A stretch of DNA of 64,000 bases from Heliomicrobium undosum (GTDB taxonomy: Bacteria; Bacillota; Desulfitobacteriia; Heliobacteriales; Heliobacteriaceae): positions 1 to 64,000 of the forward strand of contig NZ_WXEY01000007.1 of the NCBI RefSeq assembly GCF_009877425.1, read 5' to 3'. Position numbers and translations under genes: made by a program. A model generated the notes under the pieces. It saw only the letters and a list, made by a program, of their open reading frames with translations. It ran no database searches and was not told where the DNA came from. This document shows, piece after piece, positions 20,246 through 30,192 of the stretch. Numbering within the stretch: the stretch's first letter is position 1; each line of letters begins with the position of its first letter.

Positions 20246-20947
20246 ATGAAAGATATGAAAACCGGCCTGCGCTGCCTGCAGACGGTCTATGTCTGGGAAC
20301 TGCCGGTCCGGTTCTACCATTGGGTGAACGCCCTCTGCATCGTCATCCTCATGGCGACAGGCCTTTACATCGGCAGCCCGGCCCTCAAGCCAACGGTCGT
20401 CAACGGCGAGGCGACAACCGTCTTCTGGATGGGCAAGTCCTTCATGTGGCACATCGCCGCCGGCTACGTCTTTATCGCCATCTACCACTTCCGCCTCTAC
20501 TGGGCCTTCGTGGGCAACGAGTATGCCCGCAGCCATCACTGGCCCTGGCAGAAGGAGTTCTGGCAAGAGTTTTTTGACGTGCTCCTCAGTTACCTCTTTC
20601 TGAAACACCACCACGATGAACACCTGGGCCACAACCCGGTCGCCAACCTGGCCTACTTCGGTTTCATCATGGTCGGCTCCATCTTCATGTCGGTGACCGG
20701 ACTGGCCATGTACGGCGAGCTTCATCCCAACGGGATGATCAGCGCCGCCTTCGGCTGGGTCTTCACCCTCCTGGGGCAGAGCTTCACCGTGCACATGCTG
20801 CACCGGCTGATGGCCTGGGGGATCGTGGCATTTATCATCGTCCACCTCTACCTGTCCATCCGCCACGACATGTTCGCCCGCAACGGCACCCTCTCTTCCA
20901 TGGTCAGCGGCTACAAGTTCGACTGCCAGGAGAACAGCAAGGCCTAG
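20246..20947 (+). CDS. hupC: Hydrogenase cytochrome b subunit
   Basis: A 233-residue integral membrane b-type cytochrome (HyaC/HupC family) that passes electrons from the hydrogenase to menaquinone. Four hydrophobic helices are visible (about 25-48, 68-88, 130-155, 185-205), with histidines such as FYHWVN and AWGIVAFIIVHLYLS in positions typical of heme ligands. AAGGAGGTAGGG precedes the ATG. It follows hupL by 12 nt. Confidence 0.93.
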   Translation: MKDMKTGLRCLQTVYVWELPVRFYHWVNALCIVILMATGLYIGSPALKPTVVNGEATTVFWMGKSFMWHIAAGYVFIAIYHFRLYWAFVGNEYARSHHWPWQKEFWQEFFDVLLSYLFLKHHHDEHLGHNPVANLAYFGFIMVGSIFMSVTGLAMYGELHPNGMISAAFGWVFTLLGQSFTVHMLHRLMAWGIVAFIIVHLYLSIRHDMFARNGTLSSMVSGYKFDCQENSKA

Positions 20948-21167
20948 GAACGGTTGTAATCCTAACAACGGGCGGTAATGGCGCTTTTGTTAGCCTGCGC
21001 AAAGGGTGGCAGAAGCCTCTAATAGGCTGGGAGATAAGGTTTTACGTAGGCAATACAAGTCTTGTGATGCTACAATGGTTTCATAACGTTATCGGAACGG
21101 TTGGGGTGACCTGCGCCATGGGGGCGTTCAGGTTGCCCCGCCGTTCTTCTGGACAGAAAGGGTCACG
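20948..21167 (+). other. Gap between hupC and hupD
   Basis: A 220-bp gap without a supported gene, longer than other spacings in the operon. A TACAAT hexamer near 21070 with a weak upstream -35 might be an internal promoter for the maturation genes. Confidence 0.3.
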
Positions 21168-21671
21168 ATGGAAAACAAGCAAAACGAGGAAACCAAGATC
21201 ATCGTCATGGGCCTTGGCAACCTGCTTTTCACTGACGAGGGCCTAGGTGTCCACGCCATTCGACGGATCGAAGCCGGTTACGCTTTTTCCCCGGAGGTGG
21301 AGTTGATCGATGGGGGAACGCTGGGCCTCATCCTGCTCGAACACCTGGAAGAGGCGAGCCACTTCCTCTGCATCGATGCCGTGAACGCCGGTCAAGCGCC
21401 GGGGAGTCTCGTCCGCCTCGAAGGGGAGGAACTGCCCCGCTATCTGGGGGTGAAGATGTCCCAGCACCAGATGGGGTTTCAAGAGGTGCTGGCCCTGGCG
21501 AGCCTGCGGGGAACCCTGCCCGATCAGATGGCGCTCGTTGGCGTCCAGCCGGAAAGCCTTGAATGGGGTACAGAGCTCTCGCCGACGGTAGCGGCTACAC
21601 TGCCCGCTGTGACCGGGGCGGTCTTAGAACTGCTCGGACGCTGGGGCGTTTCGGTAACGCCGAAGGGATGA
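21168..21671 (+). CDS. hupD: Hydrogenase maturation protease
   Basis: Endopeptidase (167 residues) that trims the C-terminus of the large subunit after nickel insertion. MGLGNLLFTDEGLGVHAIRRIE contains the acidic nickel-sensing residue, and the family motifs DGGTLGLILLEHLE and SQHQMGFQEVLALA follow; the histidine in the latter is a likely metal ligand. It opens the accessory block hupD-hypA-hypB. Confidence 0.92.
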   Translation: MENKQNEETKIIVMGLGNLLFTDEGLGVHAIRRIEAGYAFSPEVELIDGGTLGLILLEHLEEASHFLCIDAVNAGQAPGSLVRLEGEELPRYLGVKMSQHQMGFQEVLALASLRGTLPDQMALVGVQPESLEWGTELSPTVAATLPAVTGAVLELLGRWGVSVTPKG

Positions 21672-21695
21672 AAGGGCGGGAGGAGGGGAAGCTGC

Positions 21696-22043
21696 GTGCA
21701 TGAAATGGCCCTGATGGAAAGCCTCGTAGGAGTGCTGGCCAGCGAGGCGCCCCGGCACAACATCGCCAAGATCAAAAAAGTCAAGCTCACTGTCGGCGCC
21801 TTGACCCACGCCTTGCCCGATGCGCTCCAGTTCGCCTTTTCTGTCCTGCGGGAACAACCCCTCTTTGCGCCTGGCGCCGAGTTGGAGATCGAGGAGCGGG
21901 AGACGCGGGGCCGCTGCCGCGATTGCGGCGTCGAGTTCGCTGTAGAGGGAAACTTCGGCTTTCTCTGCTCCGGTTGCGGCGGCTTCGCCGTTGAAATTAT
22001 CCAGGGCCGGGAGTTGCAAATCGACTACTTTGAGGGTGACTGA
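21696..22043 (+). CDS. hypA: Hydrogenase nickel-insertion protein HypA
   Basis: A 115-residue nickel metallochaperone. It begins MHEM as in the family, where the N-terminal Met/His bind nickel, and carries the zinc site CRDCGVEF...CSGCGG (about residues 70-100). GTG 21696 is preceded by GGGAGGAGGGG. It works with HypB to deliver nickel to HupL. Confidence 0.93.
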   Translation: MHEMALMESLVGVLASEAPRHNIAKIKKVKLTVGALTHALPDALQFAFSVLREQPLFAPGAELEIEERETRGRCRDCGVEFAVEGNFGFLCSGCGGFAVEIIQGRELQIDYFEGD

Positions 22044-22044
22044 C

Positions 22045-22704
22045 ATGCAGATCAAGTTGGGCCAAAACCTGCTCGGCGCCAATGCGGCCATCGCCGGCGA
22101 GATCCGCCGGCTGATGGAGGAAAAAGGGATACTCCTGCTCAACCTGATGAGTTCGCCCGGCGCCGGCAAGACGACGCTGCTGGAAAAGACGCTGGCCGCC
22201 CTAAAGGACCGCCTGCGCCTCGCCGTCATCGAGGGCGATGTGGCGACGACGAAGGACGCCGAACGGATCGCCCGTCTCGGCATCCCTGTCGTTCAGATCA
22301 ACACCCACGGCGCCTGTCACCTCGACGCCGCCATGGTGCGCGACGTGCTGCCCGCCTTTGACCTGGACGGCCTCGACCTGTTGATCGTGGAGAACGTGGG
22401 CAATCTCGTCTGCCCCGCTGAGTTTGATCTGGGGGAGGCCATGAAGGTCGTCGTACTGTCCACGACGGAGGGCAACGACAAGGTGCCCAAGTATCCGCTC
22501 ATGTTCCGGGAGGCCGGCGCCCTACTCCTCAATAAGATCGACCTGTTGCCGTTCACCGATTTTCACCTCGACGAACTGGCCGACGATCTGGGACGGATCC
22601 ACCCCGGCCTGCCCCGTTTTGATCTGTCGGCCCGCACGGGGGAAGGGATGGACCGCTGGAGCGAGTGGTTGCTGGCTCAAGTGGAGGAGCGCCGCCGGCG
22701 ATGA
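22045..22704 (+). CDS. hypB: Hydrogenase nickel-insertion GTPase HypB
   Basis: A 219-residue GTPase that powers nickel transfer. The P-loop is SSPGAGKTTLL (about 34-44), followed by EGDVAT and NKIDLLPF, the base-specificity motif. It lacks the histidine-rich nickel-storage N-terminus of some HypB proteins. ATG 22045 starts 1 nt after the hypA stop. Confidence 0.94.
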   Translation: MQIKLGQNLLGANAAIAGEIRRLMEEKGILLLNLMSSPGAGKTTLLEKTLAALKDRLRLAVIEGDVATTKDAERIARLGIPVVQINTHGACHLDAAMVRDVLPAFDLDGLDLLIVENVGNLVCPAEFDLGEAMKVVVLSTTEGNDKVPKYPLMFREAGALLLNKIDLLPFTDFHLDELADDLGRIHPGLPRFDLSARTGEGMDRWSEWLLAQVEERRRR

Positions 22705-25262
22705 CGGGTGGGAAAAGCGATAGGGCGGAACGGTCTGCCGCAGGCCGTGATGGGGCGGACCATGCTGTGTCAAAATGCGAGATCGCGAATCAGGCTGCTC
22801 AATCGGCCCGGACGGTCCTAATCACCGGCACCGTCCAGGGCGTCGGTTTCCGGCCATTCGTCTACCGGTTGGCGACGAGCCTCGGCTTGGCCGGCTGGGT
22901 GCTGAACGGTGCGAAGGGTGTCGAGGTCCGGTTGGAAGGCGCGCTTGGGTCGATAGAGGCTTTTTTGCAGGCCCTGAAGACAGAAGCGCCCCCCTTGAGC
23001 CGCATTGACTGTGTGCAGGTCCAGGAAGCGCCTGTCGAGGGTCTTCGCCTTTTTTCCATCGCCGTGAGCGATGCTTTGGACAGGGCCACAGAGGATGTTG
23101 CCCATGCCAGTGTCCCCCCCGACGCCGCCCTTTGCCCGGAATGCCGTCGCGAGATGGAAGATCCGGCCGATCGCCATTATCGATACCCTTTTACCAACTG
23201 TACCCACTGCGGACCCCGCTTCACCATCATCCGGCAGGTTCCCTACGATCGCGCCCAGACGAGCATGGCCTCTTTTTCCATGTGCCCGGCTTGCCGCCGT
23301 GATTACGACGATCCCCAGGACCGCCGCTTTCACGCGCAGCCGACGGCTTGTCCCCTTTGCGGTCCTCGCGTCTGGTTCGCCGGTGGCGACGGGCGGGAGA
23401 TCACTGGCGACTGGGTCCAACTCTTTCGCGAGTCGATCAGGCAGGGAAACATCATCGCCATCAAAGGGCTGGGCGGGTTTCATCTCGTCTGCGACGGGCG
23501 AAATGGCGATGCCATCGCCGAGTTGCGCCGTCGCAAGCGGCGACCGGCGAAAGCCCTGGCGGTGATGGGACGGGACCTGGCGACCCTCCGCCGGATCTGC
23601 CGGATCAGCGATCGGGAGGCGGCAGCGCTCTCGGGACCGGAAGCGCCTATCGTCATCCTGGAACGGCGAGAGGACGCCGCGCTCCCTGCCAACCTGGCGC
23701 CGGGAACAGGCACCTTGGGCGCCATGCTGCCGTATACGCCGCTCCACTACCTGCTTTTCGATGAATCCCTCGACCTGCTCGTGATGACCTCAGGAAACCC
23801 CGGCGGGTTGCCTCTCGTCCGGGACAATGGGGCGGCCCTCGCCCAGTTGAGCGGCATCGCAGACGCCTTTGTCTTTCATGACCGCGAGATCGTCAGTCGC
23901 GCCGATGATTCCGTCGTCCGCGTCATTGACGATACCCTTCAGTTTTACCGCCGTTCACGCGGTTATGTGCCTGCGGGGATCCCCGTTCCCTGGACGGGGG
24001 GCGCATCTGACCGGATCCTCCTGGCTGTTGGGGCGGAGATGAAAAACGCCTTCGCCCTCTTTGGCCGCGGCGCCGCCTACCTCAGCCAGCATATCGGCGA
24101 TGTGGACACCCGCGAGGGCCGTGACAACTACCTGGAAAGCCTGTGGAACCTGGAGCGGTTGCTCGAATTGTCGCCCCAACGGGTGGCCAGGGACTGTCAT
24201 CCCCAGTACCGCATGACGGCGCTGGCGGAGGAGATCGCCTATGGTGATGGCGCGCCAACATCCCTTCCCATCGACGACATCCAGCACCACCACGCCCACC
24301 TGGCTGCTGTGCTCGCTGATAACGGCGAGGCGGGGCCGGCCATCGGCATCATCCTCGATGGCACCGGATTCGGGGAGGATGGCATGATCCGGGGTTTTGA
24401 GATCCTCATAGGCGACCTGCGCGACTACCGTCGCCATTTCTGGCTGCGGCCGGTTCCCCTTCCCGGTGGAGAATCGGCTGTCCGCCGACCTTGGCTGACG
24501 GCGGCCGCCTTCCTGGGCGAGGCCTTCGGCGAAGCCGGCTGGTCACAGGCGAAAGCCTTTTTTCCGGATCGGGCCGCCATGATCGAAAACGCCCGCCGGA
24601 TGGCCGAAAAAAGGCTGAACACGCCCCTCGTCTCCAGCGCCGGACGGCTTTTTGACGCTGTCGCCGCCCTGCTCGGACTGTGCCTGGAAAACAGCTATGA
24701 CGGTCAGGCCGCCATCGAACTGGGCGAGCGGGTCCGATTGCGGCTGGGGCTGACCGGCTGTGGCGAGGAACCCTTGCCCGTGACGGACGGCATCATGGAT
24801 CAAGAAGAGGCGATTGTTGCTCAGCCGGATAGGGCAGAACGGCTCTTGGAGGCGGCATTGGCGGATGGGGAATACCCCTTTGCATGGACAAAGGGAGAGG
24901 AATCCGGTAGAGGAACCAGTTGCGGAAGCAGTCGCGGAACCGGGGAAATCGATTTTGCGCCGCTCTTATCGGCCCTCTTGGCCGACCGGGAGGCTGGCGT
25001 GCCTGTCGAGGTCATCGCCAGCCGGTTTCACAATACCATTGTCCGAATGGCGGAAGCGGCGTCGTCGGCCCTGCGGGAGGAATGCGGAATTCATCGCGTT
25101 GCCCTCGGCGGCGGCGTCTTTCAGAATCCCTACCTGTTTACATTGACCCGCCGTCTGTTGGCCCGGAGAGGATTCTTCGTGCTTGTTCCTCGCAATGCGC
25201 CCGCCAACGACGGAGGGCTTGCCCTGGGGCAGGGTGTCATCAGTTTGTGGAGAGGGGAATGA
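22701..25262 (+). CDS. hypF: Carbamoyltransferase HypF
   Basis: An 853-residue protein making the cyanide ligands of the active-site iron from carbamoyl phosphate. In order it has an acylphosphatase domain (TGTVQGVGFRPFVYRLA), two zinc-finger-like units (CPECRREM...CTHCG and CPACRRDY...CPLCG), a YrdC-like domain, and a Kae1-like carbamoyltransferase domain (HHHAHLAAVLADNG). ATG 22701 overlaps the hypB stop as ATGA; an earlier in-frame start is inside hypB. The first 35 residues are not conserved-looking. Confidence 0.93.
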   Translation: MTGGKSDRAERSAAGRDGADHAVSKCEIANQAAQSARTVLITGTVQGVGFRPFVYRLATSLGLAGWVLNGAKGVEVRLEGALGSIEAFLQALKTEAPPLSRIDCVQVQEAPVEGLRLFSIAVSDALDRATEDVAHASVPPDAALCPECRREMEDPADRHYRYPFTNCTHCGPRFTIIRQVPYDRAQTSMASFSMCPACRRDYDDPQDRRFHAQPTACPLCGPRVWFAGGDGREITGDWVQLFRESIRQGNIIAIKGLGGFHLVCDGRNGDAIAELRRRKRRPAKALAVMGRDLATLRRICRISDREAAALSGPEAPIVILERREDAALPANLAPGTGTLGAMLPYTPLHYLLFDESLDLLVMTSGNPGGLPLVRDNGAALAQLSGIADAFVFHDREIVSRADDSVVRVIDDTLQFYRRSRGYVPAGIPVPWTGGASDRILLAVGAEMKNAFALFGRGAAYLSQHIGDVDTREGRDNYLESLWNLERLLELSPQRVARDCHPQYRMTALAEEIAYGDGAPTSLPIDDIQHHHAHLAAVLADNGEAGPAIGIILDGTGFGEDGMIRGFEILIGDLRDYRRHFWLRPVPLPGGESAVRRPWLTAAAFLGEAFGEAGWSQAKAFFPDRAAMIENARRMAEKRLNTPLVSSAGRLFDAVAALLGLCLENSYDGQAAIELGERVRLRLGLTGCGEEPLPVTDGIMDQEEAIVAQPDRAERLLEAALADGEYPFAWTKGEESGRGTSCGSSRGTGEIDFAPLLSALLADREAGVPVEVIASRFHNTIVRMAEAASSALREECGIHRVALGGGVFQNPYLFTLTRRLLARRGFFVLVPRNAPANDGGLALGQGVISLWRGE

Positions 25263-25265
25263 CCG

Positions 25266-25502
25266 ATGTGCCTGGCTGCGCCGTCGCGTATCACCGCCAT
25301 TCAGGAAGGCGGTTTTCTCGCCGAGGTGGAATCCTTCGGCAATAAAAGAACCGTTGGGCTCACCCTTGTTCCCGAAGCGAAGGTGGGCGACTATGTGCTC
25401 GTTCACGCCGGCTTTGCTGTGCAGATCCTTGATGAGGAGGCTGCCCTCGACAGCCTGAAGGCCTGGGAGGAGATCCTTTCGGCTGCCAAAGGCGGGGCGT
25501 AA
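25266..25502 (+). CDS. hypC: Hydrogenase assembly chaperone HypC
   Basis: A 78-residue chaperone that carries the Fe(CN)2CO unit together with HypD and escorts the large subunit. The essential N-terminal cysteine is present (MCLAAPSRI). It lies 3 nt after hypF. Confidence 0.92.
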   Translation: MCLAAPSRITAIQEGGFLAEVESFGNKRTVGLTLVPEAKVGDYVLVHAGFAVQILDEEAALDSLKAWEEILSAAKGGA

Positions 25503-25602
25503 AATCGGGACGCAAAACAGGAGTGCAGCGCCAACAGGAGCGCTCACAGGAGCGAAGCGGGTCTAAAGCAAGGGGCGCAAGTACCTGGGGAGGGATATTT
25601 TT

Positions 25603-26721
25603 TTGCACAAGGAGATCCTGAAGCGGTTCCGCGATCCCGAACTGGGACGACAGATGGCGGGGCGGGTGCGGGAGCGATTGGACCGGCTGACCGACCGGTT
25701 GGGAAGGCGGGCCAACGTGATGGAGTTCTGCGGCACCCATACGGCCGCCATCTCGCGGACCGGCATCCGGGAGTTGCTGAAGCCCCATGTCCACCTGATG
25801 AGCGGACCTGGCTGTCCCGTCTGTGTCAGCGACTACGTCGACATCGACCGGATCATCGCTCTTGCCGGAATGTCCGGGGCCATCATCGCCACCTTCGGCG
25901 ACATGATGAAGGTGCCCGGCAGCCGGACGACCCTGCTGGAGGAAAAGGCACGCGGCGCCGATGTGCGGGTGGTCTTCTCGTCCCTGGACGCGTTGGCAAT
26001 CGCCCGGGAAAACCCAGATAGGGCCATCATTTTTGTCGGCGCCGGCTTTGAAACGACTGCCCCAACGGCGGCGGTCACGGTCGAACAGGCGGTGCGGGAG
26101 GGAAGGGACAATTTTTTTCTCTACTCGCTGCATAAGATCACCCCGCCGGCCATGATGGCGCTGTTGCCTGATCCGGACCTTCAGGTGGACGGCATCCTGC
26201 TCCCCGGCCATGTGAGCCTGATCACCGGGAGAGGCTATTGGGACTTTCTTTCTCGCGATCTGGGCTTGCCGGGGGTGGTGGCCGGCTTCGAGCCGCTGGA
26301 ACTGCTGAGCGCCGTCGATGCCCTGGCCTCATTGCTTCTAGAGGAGCGCTACGCTGTCATCAACGCTTACGGGCGGGCGGTCCGGGAAGAGGGCAACCCG
26401 TCGGCGCTTGACGCCATGGCGCGTTGCTTTGACCTGCAGGAGGGCCATTGGCGCGGGCTCGGCATTGTGCCGGCGAGCGCCTTGAAACTAAAGCCGGAAT
26501 TGGCGCCATGGGACGCCGAAGTCCGGTTTCCCCTCGAAAAAAGGTCGGCTGCGCCGCCGAAGGGCTGCCTTTGCGGGGAGATCCTCAAAGGCAAAAAGAC
26601 GCCTTTTGACTGCCCGCTGTTCGCCAGCGGGTGTGAACCCGCCCGGCCCGTGGGTCCCTGTATGGTTTCCCACGAAGGGACCTGCGCCACCTACTACCGC
26701 TATGAGCGCTTCACAAGATAA
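25603..26721 (+). CDS. hypD: Hydrogenase iron-ligand assembly protein HypD
   Basis: A 372-residue iron-sulfur scaffold on which the Fe(CN)2CO moiety is built. Family motifs: EFCGTHTAAISR (about 42-53), SGPGCPVCVS (about 67-76), GAGFETTAPT (about 147-156), and a C-terminal cysteine set CLCGEILKGKKTPFDC...GC for the [4Fe-4S] cluster. TTG 25603 has GGGAGGGA about 12 nt upstream. It is separated from hypC by 100 nt with no gene. Confidence 0.94.
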   Translation: MHKEILKRFRDPELGRQMAGRVRERLDRLTDRLGRRANVMEFCGTHTAAISRTGIRELLKPHVHLMSGPGCPVCVSDYVDIDRIIALAGMSGAIIATFGDMMKVPGSRTTLLEEKARGADVRVVFSSLDALAIARENPDRAIIFVGAGFETTAPTAAVTVEQAVREGRDNFFLYSLHKITPPAMMALLPDPDLQVDGILLPGHVSLITGRGYWDFLSRDLGLPGVVAGFEPLELLSAVDALASLLLEERYAVINAYGRAVREEGNPSALDAMARCFDLQEGHWRGLGIVPASALKLKPELAPWDAEVRFPLEKRSAAPPKGCLCGEILKGKKTPFDCPLFASGCEPARPVGPCMVSHEGTCATYYRYERFTR

Positions 26722-26738
26722 CCGCCGAAGGATACATA

Positions 26739-27794
26739 ATGAATGACATTGAGCGCGAAGGAGGGACGGCCGTGCCGGAGGAATGCATCCTGCTGGCCCA
26801 TGGCGACGGCGGCGCTTTAACCCACCGTCTGGTGCAGGAGATCTTCCTGCGCCACTTTGACCACCCCGCCTTGCGGGACTTGACTGACGCCGCCCTGCTC
26901 CGCTTGCCTGAGGGACGGCTGGCGATGACCACGGACACCTTCGTCGTCAAGCCGCTCTTTTTTCCCGGCGGCGACATCGGCAAACTGGCTGTCGCCGGCA
27001 CGGTCAACGACCTGGCCGTATCAGGGGCGCGTCCCCTCTATCTGACCGCCGCCTTTATCCTCGAAGAAGGTTTTCCCCTCGCTGACCTTGAACAGGTGGT
27101 CGCATCGCTGGCCCGGACGGCGAGCGAAGCGGGCGTCGCTGTCGTCGCCGGCGATACGAAGGTGGTCGAGCGGGGCTGCGGCGATGGCGTCTACATCAAC
27201 ACGGCCGGCGTCGGCGTCGTTGCCGCAGGGCGGGACCTGGGTTACCACCGCATCATGCCCGGTGATGCAATCCTGGTCAACGGAACGGTGGGCGATCACG
27301 GGCTCGCCATCCTCTCCAAGCGGGCGGGCATTGAATTTGACACGCCTGTGGAGAGCGATTGCGCCACCTTGAACGGCTTGACGGAAATGCTCCTGGAACG
27401 CTTTCCCGAGTCCGTCCGGTTCATGCGCGATCCGACTCGGGGCGGCGTCGCCACCACCTTGAATGAAGTGGCCCAATCGACAGGCCTGGACATCATTCTC
27501 GAAGAGCAGGATCTGCCCGTCCGCGAAGAGGTGCAGGGCGCTGCGGAACTGCTCGGTCTCGATCCCTTGTACCTGGCCAACGAGGGGAAGGTGCTTATCG
27601 TCGCCGCATCGGAAGCGGTGGAAGCGATCCTGGCCGTTTTGCGCGAGCATCCCCTCGGCCGGAACGCCGCCGCCATCGGCCGCGTTGAGGTGGGAACGGG
27701 GGTTGGACAAGGCAGGGTCTTCCTGAGGACGCCGCTGGGAGGACACCGCATTCTCGACATGCTCGCCGGAGATCCGCTGCCCCGGATCTGCTGA
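26739..27794 (+). CDS. hypE: Hydrogenase maturation protein HypE
   Basis: A 351-residue ATP-dependent dehydratase that turns the carbamoyl group on its own C-terminal cysteine into thiocyanate for transfer to HypCD. The conserved C-terminal PRIC is intact. N-terminal AHGDGG and GDTKVVERG, and MRDPTRGGVATTLNE, match the PurM/SelD-like ATP-binding fold. It closes the canonical hyp set. Confidence 0.95.
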   Translation: MNDIEREGGTAVPEECILLAHGDGGALTHRLVQEIFLRHFDHPALRDLTDAALLRLPEGRLAMTTDTFVVKPLFFPGGDIGKLAVAGTVNDLAVSGARPLYLTAAFILEEGFPLADLEQVVASLARTASEAGVAVVAGDTKVVERGCGDGVYINTAGVGVVAAGRDLGYHRIMPGDAILVNGTVGDHGLAILSKRAGIEFDTPVESDCATLNGLTEMLLERFPESVRFMRDPTRGGVATTLNEVAQSTGLDIILEEQDLPVREEVQGAAELLGLDPLYLANEGKVLIVAASEAVEAILAVLREHPLGRNAAAIGRVEVGTGVGQGRVFLRTPLGGHRILDMLAGDPLPRIC

Positions 27795-27825
27795 TCACCA
27801 GCAAACATCGAAGGAGGTGGAGCCC

Positions 27826-28101
27826 ATGTGCACGCCGGGGTCTTTTTCCAACGAATTGCAACTGCTCATCCGGCAGATGAAAGGCCGCACCCACCGGCTC
27901 TTTCACGACGCCAAGGATGTGGCCGATTACCTGAAAGATAACCGGCAGGAGGTCGAACTGGCGGAACTGCTGGAGCAGATGGCAACGGCCCTGAAAGAGG
28001 CGGAAAACGCGGCCGCCCGGGCGATGGACCTGGCAGCCAGCCGGCAGGAAGCGGTCGAGGCGCAGAGACCGTCGCCGACGGCCACGGTCTTCAACGGGTA
28101 A
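27826..28101 (+). CDS. Small protein at the end of the hydrogenase operon, unknown function
   Basis: A 91-residue soluble protein, mostly helical, with a possible coiled coil (about 35-70, rich in Glu/Ala/Leu). No family recognised. AAGGAGGTGG lies upstream of ATG 27826, 31 nt after hypE, so it is co-transcribed. Its location suggests a helper role in hydrogenase synthesis, but nothing in the sequence shows it. Confidence 0.65.
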   Translation: MCTPGSFSNELQLLIRQMKGRTHRLFHDAKDVADYLKDNRQEVELAELLEQMATALKEAENAAARAMDLAASRQEAVEAQRPSPTATVFNG

Positions 28102-28426
28102 TTGCGCCCGCAACAAATCATCGCGCAAAAACCTTTGGAAAACAGTGTGTTGACGATGAAATGCGCAGTCAGTATCGAGAACCCGGTTTTTCGCCGAGTT
28201 CTCGACGTTTTAACGAACGACGTATACACATCTAAATCACTTTCATGACCCGTCGGGTTATAAGCGATTATGAAAATGGCTTCTCATAAAAAAATAAAGT
28301 CATAAAAAACTTGTTACCGCAATTGCAACGAGAGGGAGGATTAAGGCCTGATCCGTCGAAAAGAGAACCTGGGTATAGACCATAACGGCGGAACACAAAG
28401 GAACAGGCGCAAAAGGAGGAGACCCT
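28102..28426 (+). other. Intergenic region after the hydrogenase operon
   Basis: No gene supported. TCGAGAAC / GTTCTCGA at 28175-28205 followed by CGTTTT may be a weak terminator. A palindrome ACCCG-T-CGGGT is at about 28249-28259. AT-rich sequence at 28260-28330 may carry the promoter of the DJ-1/PfpI gene. Confidence 0.35.
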
Positions 28427-29014
28427 GTGGAAGCGAAAAAAATCCTCATGCTTGTAGGCGACTTTGTGGAAGATTACGAAGTGATGGTTCCCTTCCAAGC
28501 CCTGACGATGCTCGGGTACCAGGTGGACGCCGTCTGCCCCGGCAAAAAGGCTGGCGAAAAAGTGAAGACGGCGGTTCATGACTTTGAAGGCGATCAGACC
28601 TATTCGGAAAAACCGGGCCATCAGTTCACCCTCACCGCCGACTTTGACGTTGTCCGGGAAGAGGAGTACCTGGGCCTGGTCGTTCCGGGCGGACGGGCGC
28701 CCGAATACATCCGGTTGAATGCCCGGGTAATCGAAATCGTCCGGACCTTCGATGCCGCCAAGAAACCGATCGGCGCCATTTGTCACGGACCGCAGGTGCT
28801 CGTCGCCGCCGGGGTGCTCGCCGGTGGCACCTTCACCGCCTATCCCGCCTGCATGCCCGATATCGTCTGCGCCGGGGGAACATGGGCGGCAGTCAATGAC
28901 ACCGCCAGCAACGCCTGCACGAGCGGCCACATTGTGACGGCCCCGGCTTGGCCGGCCCACCCCGAATTCCTGCGCGCTTTCGTGAGTCTGCTGGGAGCGG
29001 AAATCCGCATCTGA
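28427..29014 (+). CDS. DJ-1/PfpI family protein
   Basis: A 195-residue member of the class I glutamine-amidotransferase-like superfamily. The nucleophile elbow AICHGP (about 112-117) holds the reactive cysteine, and E16 in [10 protein letters not shown] is placed like the acidic partner. Family members act as glyoxalases, deglycases or chaperones; substrate cannot be told. GTG 28427 has AAGGAGGAG upstream. Confidence 0.85.
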   Translation: MEAKKILMLVGDFVEDYEVMVPFQALTMLGYQVDAVCPGKKAGEKVKTAVHDFEGDQTYSEKPGHQFTLTADFDVVREEEYLGLVVPGGRAPEYIRLNARVIEIVRTFDAAKKPIGAICHGPQVLVAAGVLAGGTFTAYPACMPDIVCAGGTWAAVNDTASNACTSGHIVTAPAWPAHPEFLRAFVSLLGAEIRI

Positions 29015-29126
29015 TTCTCAGCGGATGCTTTGACGATGTTTGCGCCCCATTGCGAAAGACCAACGCGCTCCCAACGCGCCCGCATGCCCTGTCTGATGAA
29101 GCCGGCTACATACGCTGTTGATGACA

Positions 29127-29157
29127 AAGGGTCCCCGGCTGTTCGCCTGGGACCCTT
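29127..29157. terminator. Stem-loop between convergent genes
   Basis: AAGGGTCCC / GGGACCCTT with a 13-nt loop and no clear T-run; possibly a weak bidirectional terminator. Confidence 0.35.
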
Positions 29158-29162
29158 CCGAT

Positions 29163-29585
29163 TCACTCGCCGATGATCTTGACAAGAACGCGCTTGCGCC
29201 GCTTGCCGTCAAATTCGCCGTAAAAGATCTGCTCCCACGTTCCCAGATCGAGCTTGCCCTGGGTCACCGCGACGACAACCTCCCGCCCCATGATCGTCCG
29301 TTTCAGGTGAGCGTCGGCGTTGTCTTCAAAACCGTTATGGCGGTAGCGGTCATAGGGCTTTTCCGGCGCCAGTTTTTCCAGCCATTCCTCAAAATCGCTG
29401 TGCAGGCCGGCTTCGTCGTCATTGATAAAAACGCTGGCCGTGATGTGCATGGCGTTGCAGAGCAGCAGGCCTTCCCGGATGCCGCTTTCACGCAGGACCT
29501 CTTGGACCTGCCCGGTGATGTTGATCAACTGGCGGCGCTGTTTCGTTTCGAACCACAGTTCCTTGCGGTAGTGACGCACCGTCAT
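29163..29585 (-). CDS. YjbQ/UPF0047 family protein
   Basis: A 140-residue protein of the YjbQ family, small trimers linked to thiamine phosphate synthase side activity. [26 protein letters not shown] and the C-terminal [13 protein letters not shown] are characteristic. ATG 29585 follows AAAGGAGGA; longer frames have no ribosome site. Single gene, physiological role uncertain. Confidence 0.85.
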   Translation of the reverse strand: MTVRHYRKELWFETKQRRQLINITGQVQEVLRESGIREGLLLCNAMHITASVFINDDEAGLHSDFEEWLEKLAPEKPYDRYRHNGFEDNADAHLKRTIMGREVVVAVTQGKLDLGTWEQIFYGEFDGKRRKRVLVKIIGE

Positions 29586-29670
29586 TCCTCCTTTCGTAGG
29601 GAAGCCGCACATAATGTGAACTGCTTCATCCAAAAAATAAAAACTGGATTTATGGAAAGGGGATATGCCC

Positions 29671-30171
29671 ATGAAGGCGATTCTTTCCCGGAGAAGTGTG
29701 CGCAAATACACCGATCAACCTGTCTCGGACGAGACGGTCAAGGAACTGCTGGCTGCGGCCATGAGCGCGCCGTCGGCGGGCAACCAGCAACCGTGGCATT
29801 TCATCGTCATCCGTGATCGCGCCCAGTTGGATCAGATCCCTGCCTTCCATCCTTACGCCGGCATGGTCAAGCAGGCGCCGGTGGCGATCCTGGTTTGCGG
29901 CGATGAGACGCTGGAGAAGTACAAGGGTTTCTGGGTGCAGGACTGTTCAGCCGCCACGGAGAACCTGCTCATCGCTGTTGAAGCGCTCGGCCTCGGCGCC
30001 GTTTGGGTGGGCGTCTACCCCGAAGCGAGCCGGGTGGAGCAGTTCCGGAAGCTCTTGGCAATTCCGGATCATGTCACCCCCTTTGCCTTGATCCCCGTCG
30101 GATATGCCGCAGAAAAACCGGCCCCGGCAAACCGCTTCGAACCATCGCGCATCCATTATGATCGCTGGTAG
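29671..30171 (+). CDS. Nitroreductase family protein
   Basis: An FMN-dependent NAD(P)H oxidoreductase of 166 residues. [13 protein letters not shown] and [16 protein letters not shown] are the FMN-phosphate and dimer motifs, and [11 protein letters not shown] matches the C-terminal flavin contact. Such enzymes reduce nitro compounds, quinones or flavins. GGAAAGGGG lies 8 nt before ATG 29671; ATG 29665 is too close to it. Confidence 0.88.
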   Translation: MKAILSRRSVRKYTDQPVSDETVKELLAAAMSAPSAGNQQPWHFIVIRDRAQLDQIPAFHPYAGMVKQAPVAILVCGDETLEKYKGFWVQDCSAATENLLIAVEALGLGAVWVGVYPEASRVEQFRKLLAIPDHVTPFALIPVGYAAEKPAPANRFEPSRIHYDRW

Positions 30172-30192
30172 CCGCATCATGATTGCTGTTAG